Source: Rutidosis leptorrhynchoides
Lineage: Eukaryota; Streptophyta; Magnoliopsida; Asterales; Asteraceae
Direction: 5' to 3'
Assembly: GCF_046630445.1 (NCBI RefSeq)
Contig: NC_092338.1
Span: 205,203,501 to 205,267,500, forward strand
Length of the DNA stretch: 64,000 nt
Shown here piece by piece: positions 48,147 through 60,361 of this stretch. The notes under the pieces are model-generated. The model saw only the letters and a list, made by a program, of their open reading frames with translations. It did not search any database and was not told the DNA's origin. Each line of letters begins with the position of its first letter. The stretch's first letter is position 1. A program made the position numbers and the translations under genes.

Positions 48147-48262
48147 GAGCTGGAACAGCTCAGTTGCACACCACACACGAAAAATACTGCACGAAAAAAC
48201 CGTAAAAACACCCCCAAATTCACAATTTTTGGCCGTTAATAACCAAATCTTTTACTAAAATC

Positions 48263-50288
48263 ATGTTGAGAAGGATGCTATCAAGGAATTACTCAAGAAA
48301 AACGGTAAATTTCTACATCTAAACACCATTTAATCCGAAAATTAGTGTTCTTGAGCTTTTTTCCCCAATTTGATTTTGATGCTTTTTAGTGTAATTATGC
48401 TTAAATTGCTTATGTATTATGCTTGTATAACCTAGATTGATGCTATTTAACATGATTAGAAGCCTTAAACTTCAAATTTTGAGTAATCTAGGGTTTGTGT
48501 TCTTGAGCAAATTTGGGGATTTTTGATATAAACAGGTTATGGCCGATTTTTGTCATGAATTGTTGCTAAATTAAGTAGTGTAACATGTTTAGGTAGTTAA
48601 ATGATCCAAACTTTGAGCCTAAACATGATTTTGAGAATTAAAGTGGACTTTTTTTTTCAAGTCTAAAATTCATGAACTTGATTTTTGAGAGATAATGCCA
48701 TTTGAAACTTGTTTAATTGCTAGTAATGATTATTTTGACATGTTATTTGAGTTGAATGGTTATGAACTTGGCGAACATTTTCGTATATGCTTATTTGAAA
48801 AAGTATAGATTTGATGAAAATATGAAAATGAGCTTAAGTTTGATATAAATTGATCATGTCATTGTAATTATTTTGATTGATGATTTTGCTGACACTAATG
48901 CATATTTGGATGCACAAAAATTGTGTTTGATGTGTTTTGCAGACTGAAAGGGGTGAATCTTCATCCCAAGCTCGCAATGCTCCTACTGAGAATGCGGAAC
49001 AACAGAAGGTGGATAGCTTCTACAAACAAGATATACCTCATCCAGTCATGACATTTTCTGATATGCATTTGGAAGATTTGCACCCGAACCTGAGATTTGA
49101 CAGACTTTGGATAGATTATCCAAAATACCAAAGGGGTTTGCATACTCTTCATTCTAAAGTTGTTGAGGTACCGAGGGTCATAGAATGGGGACCATTAGAA
49201 GCTGTAGAATTGGCCGGACCAATTAGGGAATTACTTGTACAGAGGTATGGTAATTCTACTTTTAACGACTGGGTACGTTTATTCACCATGCGTAGACCTG
49301 TATATAAAGTATGGTGTGAAGAATTGTTGTGTAGTATAGAATTAAACGATCGGGTAGCTAGTTTAACCGATCGATCTTTTATTAGATTTTTGTTAGGAGG
49401 TTCGATACGCCACATGTCTTTACTAGACATGGCTCAGGCTTTACGTATATATACGCCTGAGGAGTTAGCATCTGCCAATTGTAGAGGGTTGATACTAAAT
49501 GGTAGAAAGATAGATGAAAATTTTGATACACACGGTGTATGGAGTCAAATGACAAGCCATCACCGATTCAAAGGGAGAAATTACTCTTATTTGGATATAG
49601 ATAGAGCTGAATTAAGAGTAATTCATAGGTTTTTAGCTAATTCGATTACACAAAGAGGTAAGAACAAGGAAAAGGTAAATGAACAGGATTTGTTTTACCA
49701 TATGTGTATTCGAGACCCACAAAGCGCTGTAAGTATACCTTATTGTGTGGGTTATTATTTATCAGCTATGGTTAGGGGGATGAGACCGCATAGCATAATA
49801 GGAGGTGGTATTTTTATTACTTTGATTGCTGAATATCTCGGTGTGGATATAAGTCGGGGGGATTATTAGTCAAAGAACCAGAACCCCACGATACTATAGG
49901 TTTAAATGTATACCATGGTGCGAAAGTTTTGAAGAGGCAAAATAACGCCGCAGTACAATACCATGGTAGACATCCACAGGTTGAGAGAAACCAACAGCAA
50001 GGTAATGTAGGAGGGGGAAATGAAATGCAAGAAATGCAAAGGTTTATAGCTTCACAGGAGTACGAAAATGCTAGACAGAGAGCATTTGAAGATTGGCAAG
50101 TTCATCAAAACCAAATCATAGCTCATTGCCAACATATAGGTAGAAACTATATTCCTACTCCGAAACCCATATTCCCTCCCTGGTCTATAGAGATGCAACC
50201 ACCGTATCCTACGTATAACCCTGCCGAAGCATTTTATAGCACCTATGGTTATGCTTGGAACCCCTATTGGTACCAGTATCATCCCTAG
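48263..50288 (+). pseudogene. Athila env-like (ATHILA ORF-1 type) gene, two exons, one frameshift
   Basis: Exon 1 (48263-48304) codes 14 residues from ATG and ends at a donor, ACG|GTAAAT. The acceptor TGTTTTGCAG ends at 48942. The intron (48305-48942, 638 bp) is T-rich and phase 0, and the exon 2 frame has no nearby ATG of its own, which supports splicing. Exon 2 reads on to a stop at 49867-49869; one missing G in the G run at 49856-49861 shifts the frame, which reopens and continues to 50288 with a Gln-rich, then Pro/Tyr-rich tail. The body resembles the ATHILA ORF-1 family. I see no convincing signal peptide or membrane segment, so envelope function is not demonstrated. Confidence 0.65.
48305..48942 (+). 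other. Putative intron in the env-like gene
   Basis: GTAAAT donor, T-rich interior, TGTTTTGCAG acceptor, phase 0. Plausible branch-point-like sequences exist, but none is decisive. Confidence 0.5.
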
Positions 50289-52350
50289 TCTACTTAGTTT
50301 TATTTATTTTGTAATTTGTAATATTGATACGTTTAATACTTATGTTAATATTGTAATAGTTTTTATAATTTTCTAACTTTTATTCTTAGATTTTAATAAT
50401 TTTTGAATGTGGGGTAATATACCAAACTTCAAAAATATGTATATATGTTTGCAGTTTATCTTATGTACACAACAGGGTAAAACAACGCATTTTCAAAGAC
50501 TGGCATTAAGTTCAGCAAAAGCAACTAATTTTGACGACAAGATGCAAAATATATGTGAAATAACAACAAGACGGAATGAACAAATGATGTGCAGCATTTA
50601 TCATTCAGCAAACAAACGCCAATATATTTGGAAACTTTGGTAAAAATTTAATCATTTTCACACAAATCACCCTCAATAATTTAAATTGTTACTGATTTCT
50701 TGCAAATGAGGGCATTGCAAGATCTTAAGTGTGGGAATGGGTTAAATTATTTTGGATTTTGAAATTTTTACTTTATACACTTGGTTACCATTAAAAATAC
50801 TAGTAAAGCAGTAGTTGTATTAGAATCTAGTGCTCTCTGATAATAAAGAACAGCCCTAGTCTTATATACTGACTACCCAATTCTAGTAAAATTTTACAAA
50901 ATTTTCAATTAAATGAACTCAAAATCATGTTTATACATATTTATGAACGATAAAACTAGGTTTTAACACCGAAATTATTGTAACCTCGGAAAGGACATAA
51001 ATTGAGAAACAAACCAAAATGTTGAAATTCATTTAAAATGGAATAGAGGACGATAAAAAGGAAAATAAAAGCCAAGTGTGGGAAAATTTACCAAGTTATC
51101 TTAAACATATGTCACATATATCTGTAACAAATAACTGAAAATACTTTTGCTTTGGACTAAACTAAACTGTTTTACCCGATGAAAGAAAAGAAGAGATGGA
51201 TCTACACGATGAATCAATTCCATCATTAAAAGGAAGTAAAGTCTTCCAAAAAAGAAACGCGCTTCTTGATTTAGGTCATGAAGTTGTCGTCCAGACCAGC
51301 TATAGGTTGACGAAAAATCCAGAAAAGTCATCACTAAAATCAGCAGGAAATCCACGGACCTCAGCATTAAACAGGGTCGCCAAGTGGTCAGATTTATCCT
51401 AACCATGAGAAGGATTTATCTCGTAAAATGGGGGGGCACCATGCAAATTAGCTGGATAAGACTAATGAATCAGATCCCCAGAAAGGATAATCTCCTTAAA
51501 AGATCAAAAATCAGCTTTTAAGACTGATATTACTCAATCCTTGAGATTGACCTTAAAGATTGAGAATTCAAACTCATGGAATTCAATGATATCTAAACTC
51601 GAGCATGAACGAGAAAATATTTTGATCAAAAATTACAAACCGATTTGTTTTCTGAAAACCTATTTTCAATGCGTTCATTACCATTGAACGTAAAATCCTA
51701 GGAATTCACCTGGAATTCATTAGGTCACCTGAACCAAATCGGGTGTCAACCGTAAGAACGGTGGTTGCATAGCATGGTCGAAGACAGGACCTTGTGCCAG
51801 ACCGAAAAATCATAAGGGTGAGCTTTACTATTGCTCCTACCAAGGATAGTAATTGCGTCCGACACGTTATAGACCATAATTAAAAGCATGTCAGGGGACA
51901 TTGCCTTAACAGTTGCTTGTTCAACGCTTTCCTTTACAACCGGATGGTAGTTTACCGAAAGGTAATATACGGGACAAGTAAACTGGACGTGTTGCTTTCC
52001 AAATATAAGGTTAGCAAGTGGGTGACACAAAACCGCAAGTTTTGAGCTAAAATTTTCAAATCTGAAACCCACCAAACCCACAAAAATATTTTTCAAACAC
52101 CGGTAAAGGGTTATTCCGGAAAACTTATCTAGGGTAAAAACTAGATTTAATTTTCAAAAGATCAAATGTTTTAATAAAGATTCAATTTCCTTAATGGATC
52201 TAAATTTTTATAGTCATGTGGGACTGTAAACCATATCGTTACTACCATTGTTTATACCGCCGTATAGAAATCACTGATGTACAAAGTGTGAAGAATAAAG
52301 AAGTGATTCTAGTATTTCAAGACGATATTGCTTGAGGACAAGCAACGCTC
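50289..52350 (+). other. Non-coding 3' region of Element 2
   Basis: About 2 kb without credible genes. From about 50650 it matches 3585-5330 of Element 1 in inverse orientation. ORFs predicted here have no family features. Confidence 0.65.
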
Positions 52351-52365
52351 AAGTGTGGGAATATT
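52351..52365 (+). other. Polypurine tract of Element 2
   Basis: AAGTGTGGGAATATT immediately before the 3' LTR. Confidence 0.78.
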
Positions 52366-54361
52366 TGATAATGCTAAAAACGAACATATATTTCATAGCA
52401 TTATTCCTCAAGAAAGACAAGCTTTTAGTTGCAATTGTTCTATTTAAAAGTGATATTCGTTTAAATAATAAAAGGTGAAGACAAAAGACAGATTCGACGA
52501 ATTGAAGACGCAAACGACCAAAAAGCTCAAAAGTACAAAAGACAATCAAAGAGGTTCCAATTATTGATAAGAAACGTCTCGAAATTACAAGAGTACAAGA
52601 TTCAAAACGCAAAGTACAAGATATTAAATTGTGCGCAAGGACGTTCGAAAATCCGAAACCGGGACATGAGTCAACTCTCAACGCTCGACGCAACGGACTA
52701 AAAATTACAAGTCAACTATGCACATAAATATAATATAATATTTAAATAATTCTTATAATTATTTATATATTATATAATATATTATAAATCGTCGGCAAGA
52801 AAGGCTCCAAACTTGGGTGAGCTGTATTTACAAACTCCGCGACTCGCGGAGTTTGAAGGCAAAAAATGCCGCGAGTCGCGGAGCCCTAAATTCTGCAATT
52901 CCCTATAAAGCCAACCGAATTCTGATCATTTTTCAACATCTAATATCTATCTCTCTCTCAATATATACATAATATTTATATTTATATTTTATATTTTAAT
53001 TTTAATTTTAATTATAATTCTAATAATAAGGGTATGTTAGCGAATATTGTAAGGGTGTAAGTCGAAATTCTGTCCGAGTAACGCTACGCTATTTTTAATC
53101 ATTGTAAGTTATGTTTAACCTTTTTAATTTAATGTCTCGTAGCTAAGTTATCATTATGCTTATTTAAAACGAAGTAATCATGATGTTGGGCTAATTACTA
53201 AAATTGGGTAATTGGGCTTTGTACCATAATTGGGGTTTGAACAAAAGAACGACACTTGTGGAAATTAGACTATGGGCTATTAATGGGCTTTATATTTGTT
53301 TAACTAAATGATAGTTTGTTAATGTTAATATAAAGATTTACAATTGGGCGTCCCTATAAATTACCATATACACTCGATTGGACACGATGGGCGGGGTATT
53401 TATATGTACGAATAATCGCTCATTTAATCGGACACGGGAATGGATTAATAGCCACTAGAATAATTAAAACAGGGGTGAAATTATGTACAAGGACACTTGG
53501 TATAATTGATAACAAAATATTAAAACCTTGGATTACACTCAGTCGACATCCTGGTGTAATTATTAAACAAAGTATTAAAATCTTGTTACAGTTTAAGTCC
53601 CCAATTAGTTGGAATATTTAACTTCGGGTATAAGGATAATTTGACGAGGATACTCGCACTTTATATTTATGACTGATGGACTGTTATGGACAAAAACCAG
53701 ACGGACATATTAAATAATCCAGGACAAAGGACAATTAACCCATGGGCATAAAACTAAAATCAACACGTCAAACATCATGATTACGGAAGTTTAAATAAGC
53801 ATAATTCTTTTATTTCATATTTAATTTCCTTTATTTTATATTTAATTGCACTTCTAATTATCGCATTTTTATTGTTATTGTATTTAATTGCACTTTTAAT
53901 TATCGTACTTTTTAATTATCGCAAGTTTATTTTATCACACTTTTATTATTCGCAATTTCATTATCGTTATTTACTTTACGCTTTAAATTAAGTCTTGTAT
54001 TTATTTATTATTTTAAATTTGGTTTTAACTGCGACTAAAGTTTTAAAATCGACAAACCGGTCATTAAACGGTAAAAACCCCCTTTATAATAATAATATTA
54101 CTTATATATATATTTGTATTTTTATAAAAGTAAACTAATATAGCGTTAAGCTTTGTTTAAAAAGATTCCCTGTGGAACGAACCGGACTTACTAAAAACTA
54201 CACTACTGTACGATTAGGTACACTGCCTATAAGTGTTGTAGCAAGGTTTAAGTATATCCATTCTCTAAATAAATAAATATCTTGTGTAAAATTGTATCGT
54301 ATTTAATAGTATTTCCTGTAAAAATATAAGCTATTTTATATACTACTCTGCTAAGACATCA
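52366..54361 (+). repeat. 3' LTR of Element 2
   Basis: 1996 bp. Few differences from the 5' LTR on inspection, so the insertion is fairly young. Palindromes lie at 52832-52854 and 52869-52881 (centres 32 bp apart). Confidence 0.95.
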
Positions 54362-54366
54362 TATAA
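54362..54366. other. Target-site duplication TATAA, right copy
   Basis: Identical to 37325-37329. Confidence 0.92.
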
Positions 54367-54691
54367 CTACGTCAAATTGTAAATCTCTATATTAAATAAA
54401 TATAAAGTCCATTAATAACCCATAGTCCCATTTCCACAAGTGTCTTTCTTTTGTCCAAACCTCAATTATGGTCCAAAGTCCAATAACCACATCTTTAATA
54501 TTTAGCCCAACATCACGATTACTTCGATTTAAATAAGCATAATAATAACTTAGTTACAAGATATTAATTTAAAAAGGAGAACATAACTTACATTGATTAT
54601 TTATCGCTTAGTGTTACACGGACAGAACTTTGACTTTAGAACCCGTAAAATAACCTTTACATTACCCAAACTAATCTAATATAAAACTAAA

Positions 54692-54693
<2 letters not shown>

Positions 54694-54745
<52 letters not shown>
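54694..54745. repeat. (AT)n microsatellite in the split solo LTR
   Basis: About 25 AT units at the position that also carries AT tracts in both Element 1 LTRs, so the tract is an old feature of that LTR type. Confidence 0.92.
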
Positions 54746-54746
<1 letters not shown>

Positions 54747-54806
54747 TATCTTACAGAGGGAGTAATATATTTTTGGTGTGTTTATTTCGTCGAGCATAAA
54801 CTGCCT

Positions 54807-54884
54807 TTTATAGGAATGTGGCCAGAAAAAGTAGGCCATGCGATCGCATGGAAATTGTGCTTCCAGGCCATGCGATCGCATGGC
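54807..54884 (-). promoter_or_regulatory. Phased palindrome pair plus TATA box, split solo LTR
   Basis: CCATGCGATCGCATGG (54836-54851) and GCCATGCGATCGCATGGC (54867-54884) are centred at 54843.5 and 54875.5, 32 bp apart. TATAAA on the minus strand starts at 54812, about 23 bp on. This LTR is diverged elsewhere yet keeps the module exactly. Confidence 0.66.
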
Positions 54885-55341
54885 ATCAGATTCCAGCTCA
54901 CATTGAATTGTTTTGTAGTGTGTCGACATATTATTTAATATATATAATTTATATTAATTATATATATATTATATTATATTCATGTGCATAGTAGACTTGT
55001 AATTTTAGGTCCGATGACTTGCACGTTGATGCTCGGTCCATGTCCCGGTTCCGGATTTTCGAACGTCCTTTCGTACGCGGAGATATCTTGTACTTTGCGT
55101 TCCGCGACTCGTACACTTGTCATTTTTAGACGTTTCTTATCAATAAATGGAACCACTTGAATTATATCTTGTTCATTTGAGCGTTTTGGTCATTTGCGTC
55201 TTCAAATCTTTGTTTTCGCCTTTTGTCTTCGCACTTATTTATTTAAACGAATATTACTTGAAAATAGAACATTTGCAACTGAAAACTTCACATATTGGAA
55301 GGATATTGCGCCTAATTATATGTTCATTTGGAGCACTATCA

Positions 55342-55346
55342 GTGGT
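55342..55346. other. Target-site duplication GTGGT, right copy
   Basis: Identical to 36482-36486. Confidence 0.93.
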
Positions 55347-57691
55347 CTTAATCATTAAGCCATCCAAGTATTCAACATACTTATTGTCCACAAACTCCAT
55401 ATGCTCAGAAACAGCATATCTTTCAACATTTCCATTAACTCTTCTTTCTTTCATCTCCAGATTAAAATCCCCACAAAACACCTCATAATCTTTAGAGCTT
55501 ATGAACTCCTCTTCAAACACTAAGTGAATCAACATAAACACCCTTTTTAAAACTTCATCCAAAATAACATGATCCCCTGCACACTCCTTAATACAAAAAG
55601 CTATGCCTCTTCATTCACAAAAACCCAAACGAACTATTTGATTTATTTTCACCCTCAATCTTCTGTCTGTCATATGAGTCATTATTAGCAAGAGAATCAC
55701 ACCTTCAAACTCAGACCTTTCAATCTCAACTTTCATAATGTCACCAGCATATCTTCTGAATCTGAACCTTTTGTTCATCTGAGCCCTAAGATCACCATAT
55801 GTTCTTTGTGTAGTAGTAACCAAAACACCACTAGAACTACCCTGTTTATCACCAGCACCCTTATTAGTAATATCCTCCCCCTCAATTCGAGTCTTCTTGG
55901 ATTGCTCCCCCTCAATTTGAGTCTTCTTAGATTGCTCCCCCTCAATACCTGCATCATCTGATCTTTTTCTTTTCTCCCTCTTTTGGACATCATCTAAAGG
56001 AAGAGAGGATAAGAACTTCCAAATTTCAGTCTGTTCAGCTTTGAGGGAAGAAATGTCAGATGCAAACCCAGTAAAACATTCTTTAAGTTCATCAACACCA
56101 GCCATTCTTTTCTCCAGTTCTGTCAACCTTTGATTTATCTCTGTTATAGACCCTGAACCACTTAGACCAGTCAACCCCTGCATATCCCCAACCAACCTCC
56201 TCACCTCCGTCAACTCAATTTTAGAAACAAAATTATTATTAAAGTTAAGATTATTAAATTTAGACTGCACAACAGAAAGCTTGTCATCAAACTCCGTAGT
56301 CAACCTGGTCAAAGCCTGATGCAGGCCAACCATGGTAACTTGTGCCTCATTCTGGGAAGTAGTGCCAATGGATGTGGGTAGAGTTGGTATGTCCTCACAG
56401 CCTTCCTGTTAAAAAGAAAGGTGATCTTTGGACATAGAAAGATTTGAGGCCTGTATTACACTCTGTGACATGAGTGTAACATTGGCAGCCTGTGTAAGAA
56501 TGTGTAAGGATGAAACATTGTGGGTGGGTAGTGACAGACTTAAGTCTGGGGTAAAAGTAGGCTTGGTCATTTAAGCTTGTTTTTGGATTTGGTTATTGGA
56601 GTCCAGGATTGGGACTTCTTCATGTAAGTCAACTGAGTGGGTTTCTTCAGTGACTGTAATGTAGGTATCATAGTTTACTATCCTACCAAGTTTAGGTTGG
56701 GTCAAAACACTACTCTCACCAACCTCTAGCAGAGGTGATGGAGTAGTACTAGAAGCACCTTGCCTAGTGAATTTTAGAGGGGAATCCACAGGTGCTGTAT
56801 CATCTAAGGTTTCAAATAAGGTGATATTCTCTGTATGAACTGGTGAGTTCATAAGGTGGTTTGAGTAGGAAATTTTCTCAGTAGCAGTGGGTGAGGATGG
56901 GTTAGACTGAGGTGGGATTTCCTCATTCATGTCCTAAGCCTACTCTGTATGTGTAACAACATGGGGTGAAGAATGTGTGGGGGTAGAATCTGATTGCTCA
57001 GATTCTAAAGAGTAATTTTGACCATCCTCATTCCCTGATTGCTCAGAGTCAAAGGATTTGTTGTGATCCTCTTCAGACTCTGATTGCTCAGAATTTGATG
57101 AAGATGCCCCTTCAGACTCTGATTGCTCAGAATCTGCACGTTGATCTGCACGGCCAAGATTGACCCAATGCATCATAGCAGGAGTAAGAGCAACTTCTTG
57201 ATCATCCACAATGTGCCTGTGAAACATTCTGACACTACATTTTGGCATATATGTATACTCATACACACCAAATACTTTAAGCCCATCATACAAAACAGGA
57301 GTCATAGCTTGTTCAAACATAAGACTTAAAACTCTGATAAATGGAACATTATGATCCCTTTGAGGTTTTTCAATGAGCACCAAGAGTTTATTGAAATATA
57401 AACGTGTAAAATCTATATTCCTCCCTGTGACCATAGCATGAAACAGATATGCCTCAAAATCATTGACTTCAGTCAAACTTCCACACTTGAAACTCAGACT
57501 CCTAGTGATATTTGACAACAAAAACATCCATCTTGGAGAAAACATACTGATTTTAACAGTTGAATCAGTTAAGGGTTGACCAACCAAAGGAAAACTAGAT
57601 CTTGCAGCAGTTTTTGATACAGTTCTAGCAAAATTATCTTGAACAGGAAGATTTAAAGCAACTCTTAAATGATTTTCAGTAAGTGTTAAGG
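55347..57691 (-). pseudogene. Middle and C-terminal parts of the copia third ORF, several in-frame stops
   Basis: One frame runs leftwards from 57691. It holds a region of ordinary globular composition (57690-57180); an acidic Ser/Glu part with four SEQS-type repeats (about 57150-56970); stops near 56938, 56932, 56571 and 56410; a likely coiled coil with regular Leu/Val spacing (about 56330-56030); a basic patch KREKRKRSDD (about 55985) and three GEQSKKT-like or similar repeats (about 55960-55880); then a further stop near 55611. No signal peptide or transmembrane stretch is seen, so the usual 'envelope-like' label for third ORFs of Sireviruses is not supported by this sequence. Confidence 0.65.
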
Positions 57692-57696
57692 AATTG
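57692..57696. other. Target-site duplication AATTG, left copy
   Basis: Matches 59695-59699. Confidence 0.95.
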
Positions 57697-59694
57697 TGAT
57701 AATGCTAAAAACGAACATATATTTCATAGCATTATTCCTCAAGAAAGACAAGCTTTTAGTTGCAATTGTTCTATTTACAAGTGATATTCATTTAAATAAT
57801 AAAAGGTGAAGACAAAAGATAGATTCGACGAATTTTAGACGCAAACGACCAAAAAGCTCAAAAGTATAAAATACAATCAAAGAGGTTCCAATTATTGATA
57901 AGAAACGTCTTAGAATTACAAGAGTACAAGATTCAAAACGCAAAGTACAAGATATTAAATTGTACGCAAGCACGTTCGAAAATCCGGAACCGGGACCTGA
58001 GCCAACTCTCAACGCTCGACGCAACGGACTAAAAATTACAAGTCAACTATGCACATGAATATAATATAATATATAATTAATTCTTAAAATTAATATATAT
58101 ATTATAATATATTTAAAAATCGTCGGCAAGAAAGGTTCCAAATTAGTGTGAGCTGGAAAAACGAACTCCGCGAGTGGCGGAGTTTGCAGTGCAAAAATTA
58201 CGCGAGTCGCGGAGCTTCCCTGGACTCAAATCCCTATAAAAGGCAACGCAGTTTGATCGTTTTGAATATCATATAATCTATCTCTCTCTCAATATATACG
58301 TAATTATATATACATAATTTATATTTTAATTTTAATTTTAATTTTAAATCCTAATAATAAGGGTATGTTAACGAATGTTGTAAGGGTGTAAGTCGAAATT
58401 CTGTCCGTGTAACGCTACGCTATTTTTAATCATTGTAAGTTATGTTTATATTATTTTCATTAATGTCTCGTAGCTAAGTTATTATTATGCTTGTTTAATC
58501 CGAAGTAATCATAATGTTGGGCTAATTACTAAAATTGGGTAATTGGGCTTTGTACCATAATTGGGGTTTGAATAAAAGAACGACACTTGTGAAAATTAGA
58601 CTATGGGCTATTAATGGGTTTTATATTAACTAAACAATACCTTGTTAATTTAATATACAAACTTATAATTTGACGTATTTATATATAACCACATACGCTT
58701 GACTAGGTACGGTGGGTGGGATATCTATAAATACCAATAATTATTCATTTTACCGGACACGGAACTGGATTAATAGTTAATAGACTTGTTGAAACAGGGG
58801 TGAATTACATTCAAGGGTAATTGGTGTAATTGTTAACAAAGTAGTAAAACCTTGGTTTACACGCAGTCGATAACCTGGTGTATTCATTAAACAAAGTATT
58901 AAAACCTTATTACAATTCGAATCCCCAATTAGTTGGAATATTTGACTTCGGGAATAAGAATAATTTGACGAAGGCTTTCGCTTTTTATATTTATGACTGA
59001 TGGACTATTATGGACAAATATGTATGGACATATTAAATAATCCAGGACAAAGAACAATTAACCCATGGGCATAAAAATAAAATCAACACGTCAAACATCA
59101 TGATTACGGAAGTTTAAATAAGCATAATTCTTTTATTTCAAATTTAATTTCCTTTATTTTATATTTAATTGCACTTCTAATTAACGCACTTTTATTTATT
59201 GTTATTGTATTTAATTGCGCGTTTAATTATCGTACTTTTTAATTTTCGCAATTTTATTTTATCGCACTTTTATTTATTGCAATTTCATTATCGTTATTTA
59301 CTTTACGTTTTAAATTAAGTCTTTTATTTATTTAATATTTTACATTTGGTTTTAACTGCGACTAAAGTTTTAAAATCGACAAACCGGTCATTAAACGGTA
59401 AAAACCCCCTTTTTATAATAACAATATTACTTATTTATATATTTGTATTTTTATAAAATAAAACTAATATAGCGTTAAGCTTTACTTTAAAGATTTTTTT
59501 TTCCCTGTGGAACGAAACGGACTTACTAAAAACTACAGTACTGTATGATTAGGTATACTGCCTATAAGTGTTGTAGCAAGGTTTAAGTATATCCATTCTA
59601 TAAATAAATAAATATCTTGTGTAAAATTGTATCGTATTTAATAGTATTTCCTAGTAAAATATAAGCTATTTTATATACACCTCTGCGATCATCA
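57697..59694 (+). mobile_element. Athila-like solo LTR, Element 2 type, in the copia third ORF
   Basis: A 1998-bp LTR, TGATAATGC...ATCA, homologous along its length to the Element 2 LTRs and flanked by AATTG. No internal sequence remains, so it is a recombination product. Removing it with one AATTG copy restores the reading phase of the copia third ORF. Confidence 0.95.
58164..58240 (+). promoter_or_regulatory. Phased palindrome pair plus TATA box, second solo LTR
   Basis: The first palindrome (58164-58184, one mismatch) and second (around CGCGAGTCGCG, 58201-58211) have centres at 58174 and 58206, 32 bp apart; TATAAA starts at 58235, 23 bp after the second. Confidence 0.62.
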
Positions 59695-59699
59695 AATTG
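59695..59699. other. Target-site duplication AATTG, right copy
   Basis: Identical to 57692-57696. Confidence 0.95.
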
Positions 59700-60004
59700 T
59701 TACCATCTCTGTAAGTACCAGTAATAGTCCTAGCTTCTCTGTTCCCAATGCAAGTGTACCAAAATTCTGCCAACATCTCTGGAAACATGATTGTAGTCTT
59801 GAAGAAAGCATCCTTCAAAGGATGATTCTTCATAAACAGTATCAGATCCTCATACCCTTCATTAGCAAAACCCTCAGGTACAGTATCACAAGCAACCCTA
59901 TTATTAACCAAAACATGTACATCCTTTCCTCCTCTGATTTCTTTAGCCCTAATCATGTTATCGGTGGATTCAAGAACAAAAGGGATGAACTTCGTGTTTG
60001 CCAT
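59700..60004 (-). pseudogene. N-terminal part of the copia third ORF
   Basis: ATG at 60004 (MANTKFIPF) opens about 100 codons that continue, past the solo LTR, at 57691. It has no known domain. It starts about 360 bp beyond the pol stop, so it would need its own translation strategy such as a subgenomic or spliced RNA. Confidence 0.65.
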
Positions 60005-60361
60005 TAGATACACAATTTTGAATCGAGAGAATTTTTCAAGAAGATGACGATTGAATGAGAGAGTTTAGCAAGATACACAATTTTTGAAGAGTAAAAATAG
60101 GAGAGATGAAAATAAATAAATACACCGGACACAAAAATTTTCAAAAAGTTACCATTAACCCCCTCTATTAATAACAAATTTGACCTTTTTTATTTTAAGA
60201 AATAGAATAAAGAAAAATAAAATTAACCTAAAAAGAAATTTAAAAAAAACTTTATTTGACTAAAGAAGGAAACAATTTTATACACAGAAATACACTTGAG
60301 TAAACTTTTCCAGACTCTGAATAATATTACGTCACCCAGACTCTAAGAAAATAATTCAGAC
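60005..60361 (-). other. Spacer between copia pol and third ORF
   Basis: AT-rich, no ORF; separates RNase H from the third ORF. Confidence 0.7.

Larger units (their letters stand above)
37330..54361 (+). mobile_element. Element 2: Athila-like Ty3/gypsy retrotransposon with env-like gene, plus strand
   Basis: A 17.0-kb element with LTRs of 2002 and 1996 bp, a 5-bp duplication TATAA, a tRNA-Asp type primer site and a purine tract. Gene order is gag-pro-RT-RH-IN in one frame, a small Cys/His ORF, and a spliced-looking env-like gene. Gag-pol has five nonsense codons and the env-like gene a frameshift, so it is not autonomous now. It is closely related to Element 1 but on the opposite strand and carries a different palindrome type. 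Confidence 0.94.
36487..55341 (-). mobile_element. Athila-like solo LTR (about 1.8 kb), split by Element 2
   Basis: The two pieces 36487-37329 and 54367-55341 together make a single LTR of about 1818 bp, TG...CA, minus orientation, related to but clearly diverged from the Element 1 LTR. A GTGGT duplication flanks it and no internal region remains, so it is a solo LTR left by LTR-LTR recombination. It keeps the paired CCATGCGATCGCATGG palindromes (54836-54884) and a TATA box. Confidence 0.9.

Noticed and set aside
48937..49869. Env-like ORF as a captured single-exon host gene
   Set aside because: It sits at the Athila env position and resembles ATHILA ORF-1; a retroelement origin is simpler.
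50407..50643. ORF after the env-like gene
   Set aside because: It has no family features and no homologous open frame in Element 1; probably chance in the 3' region.
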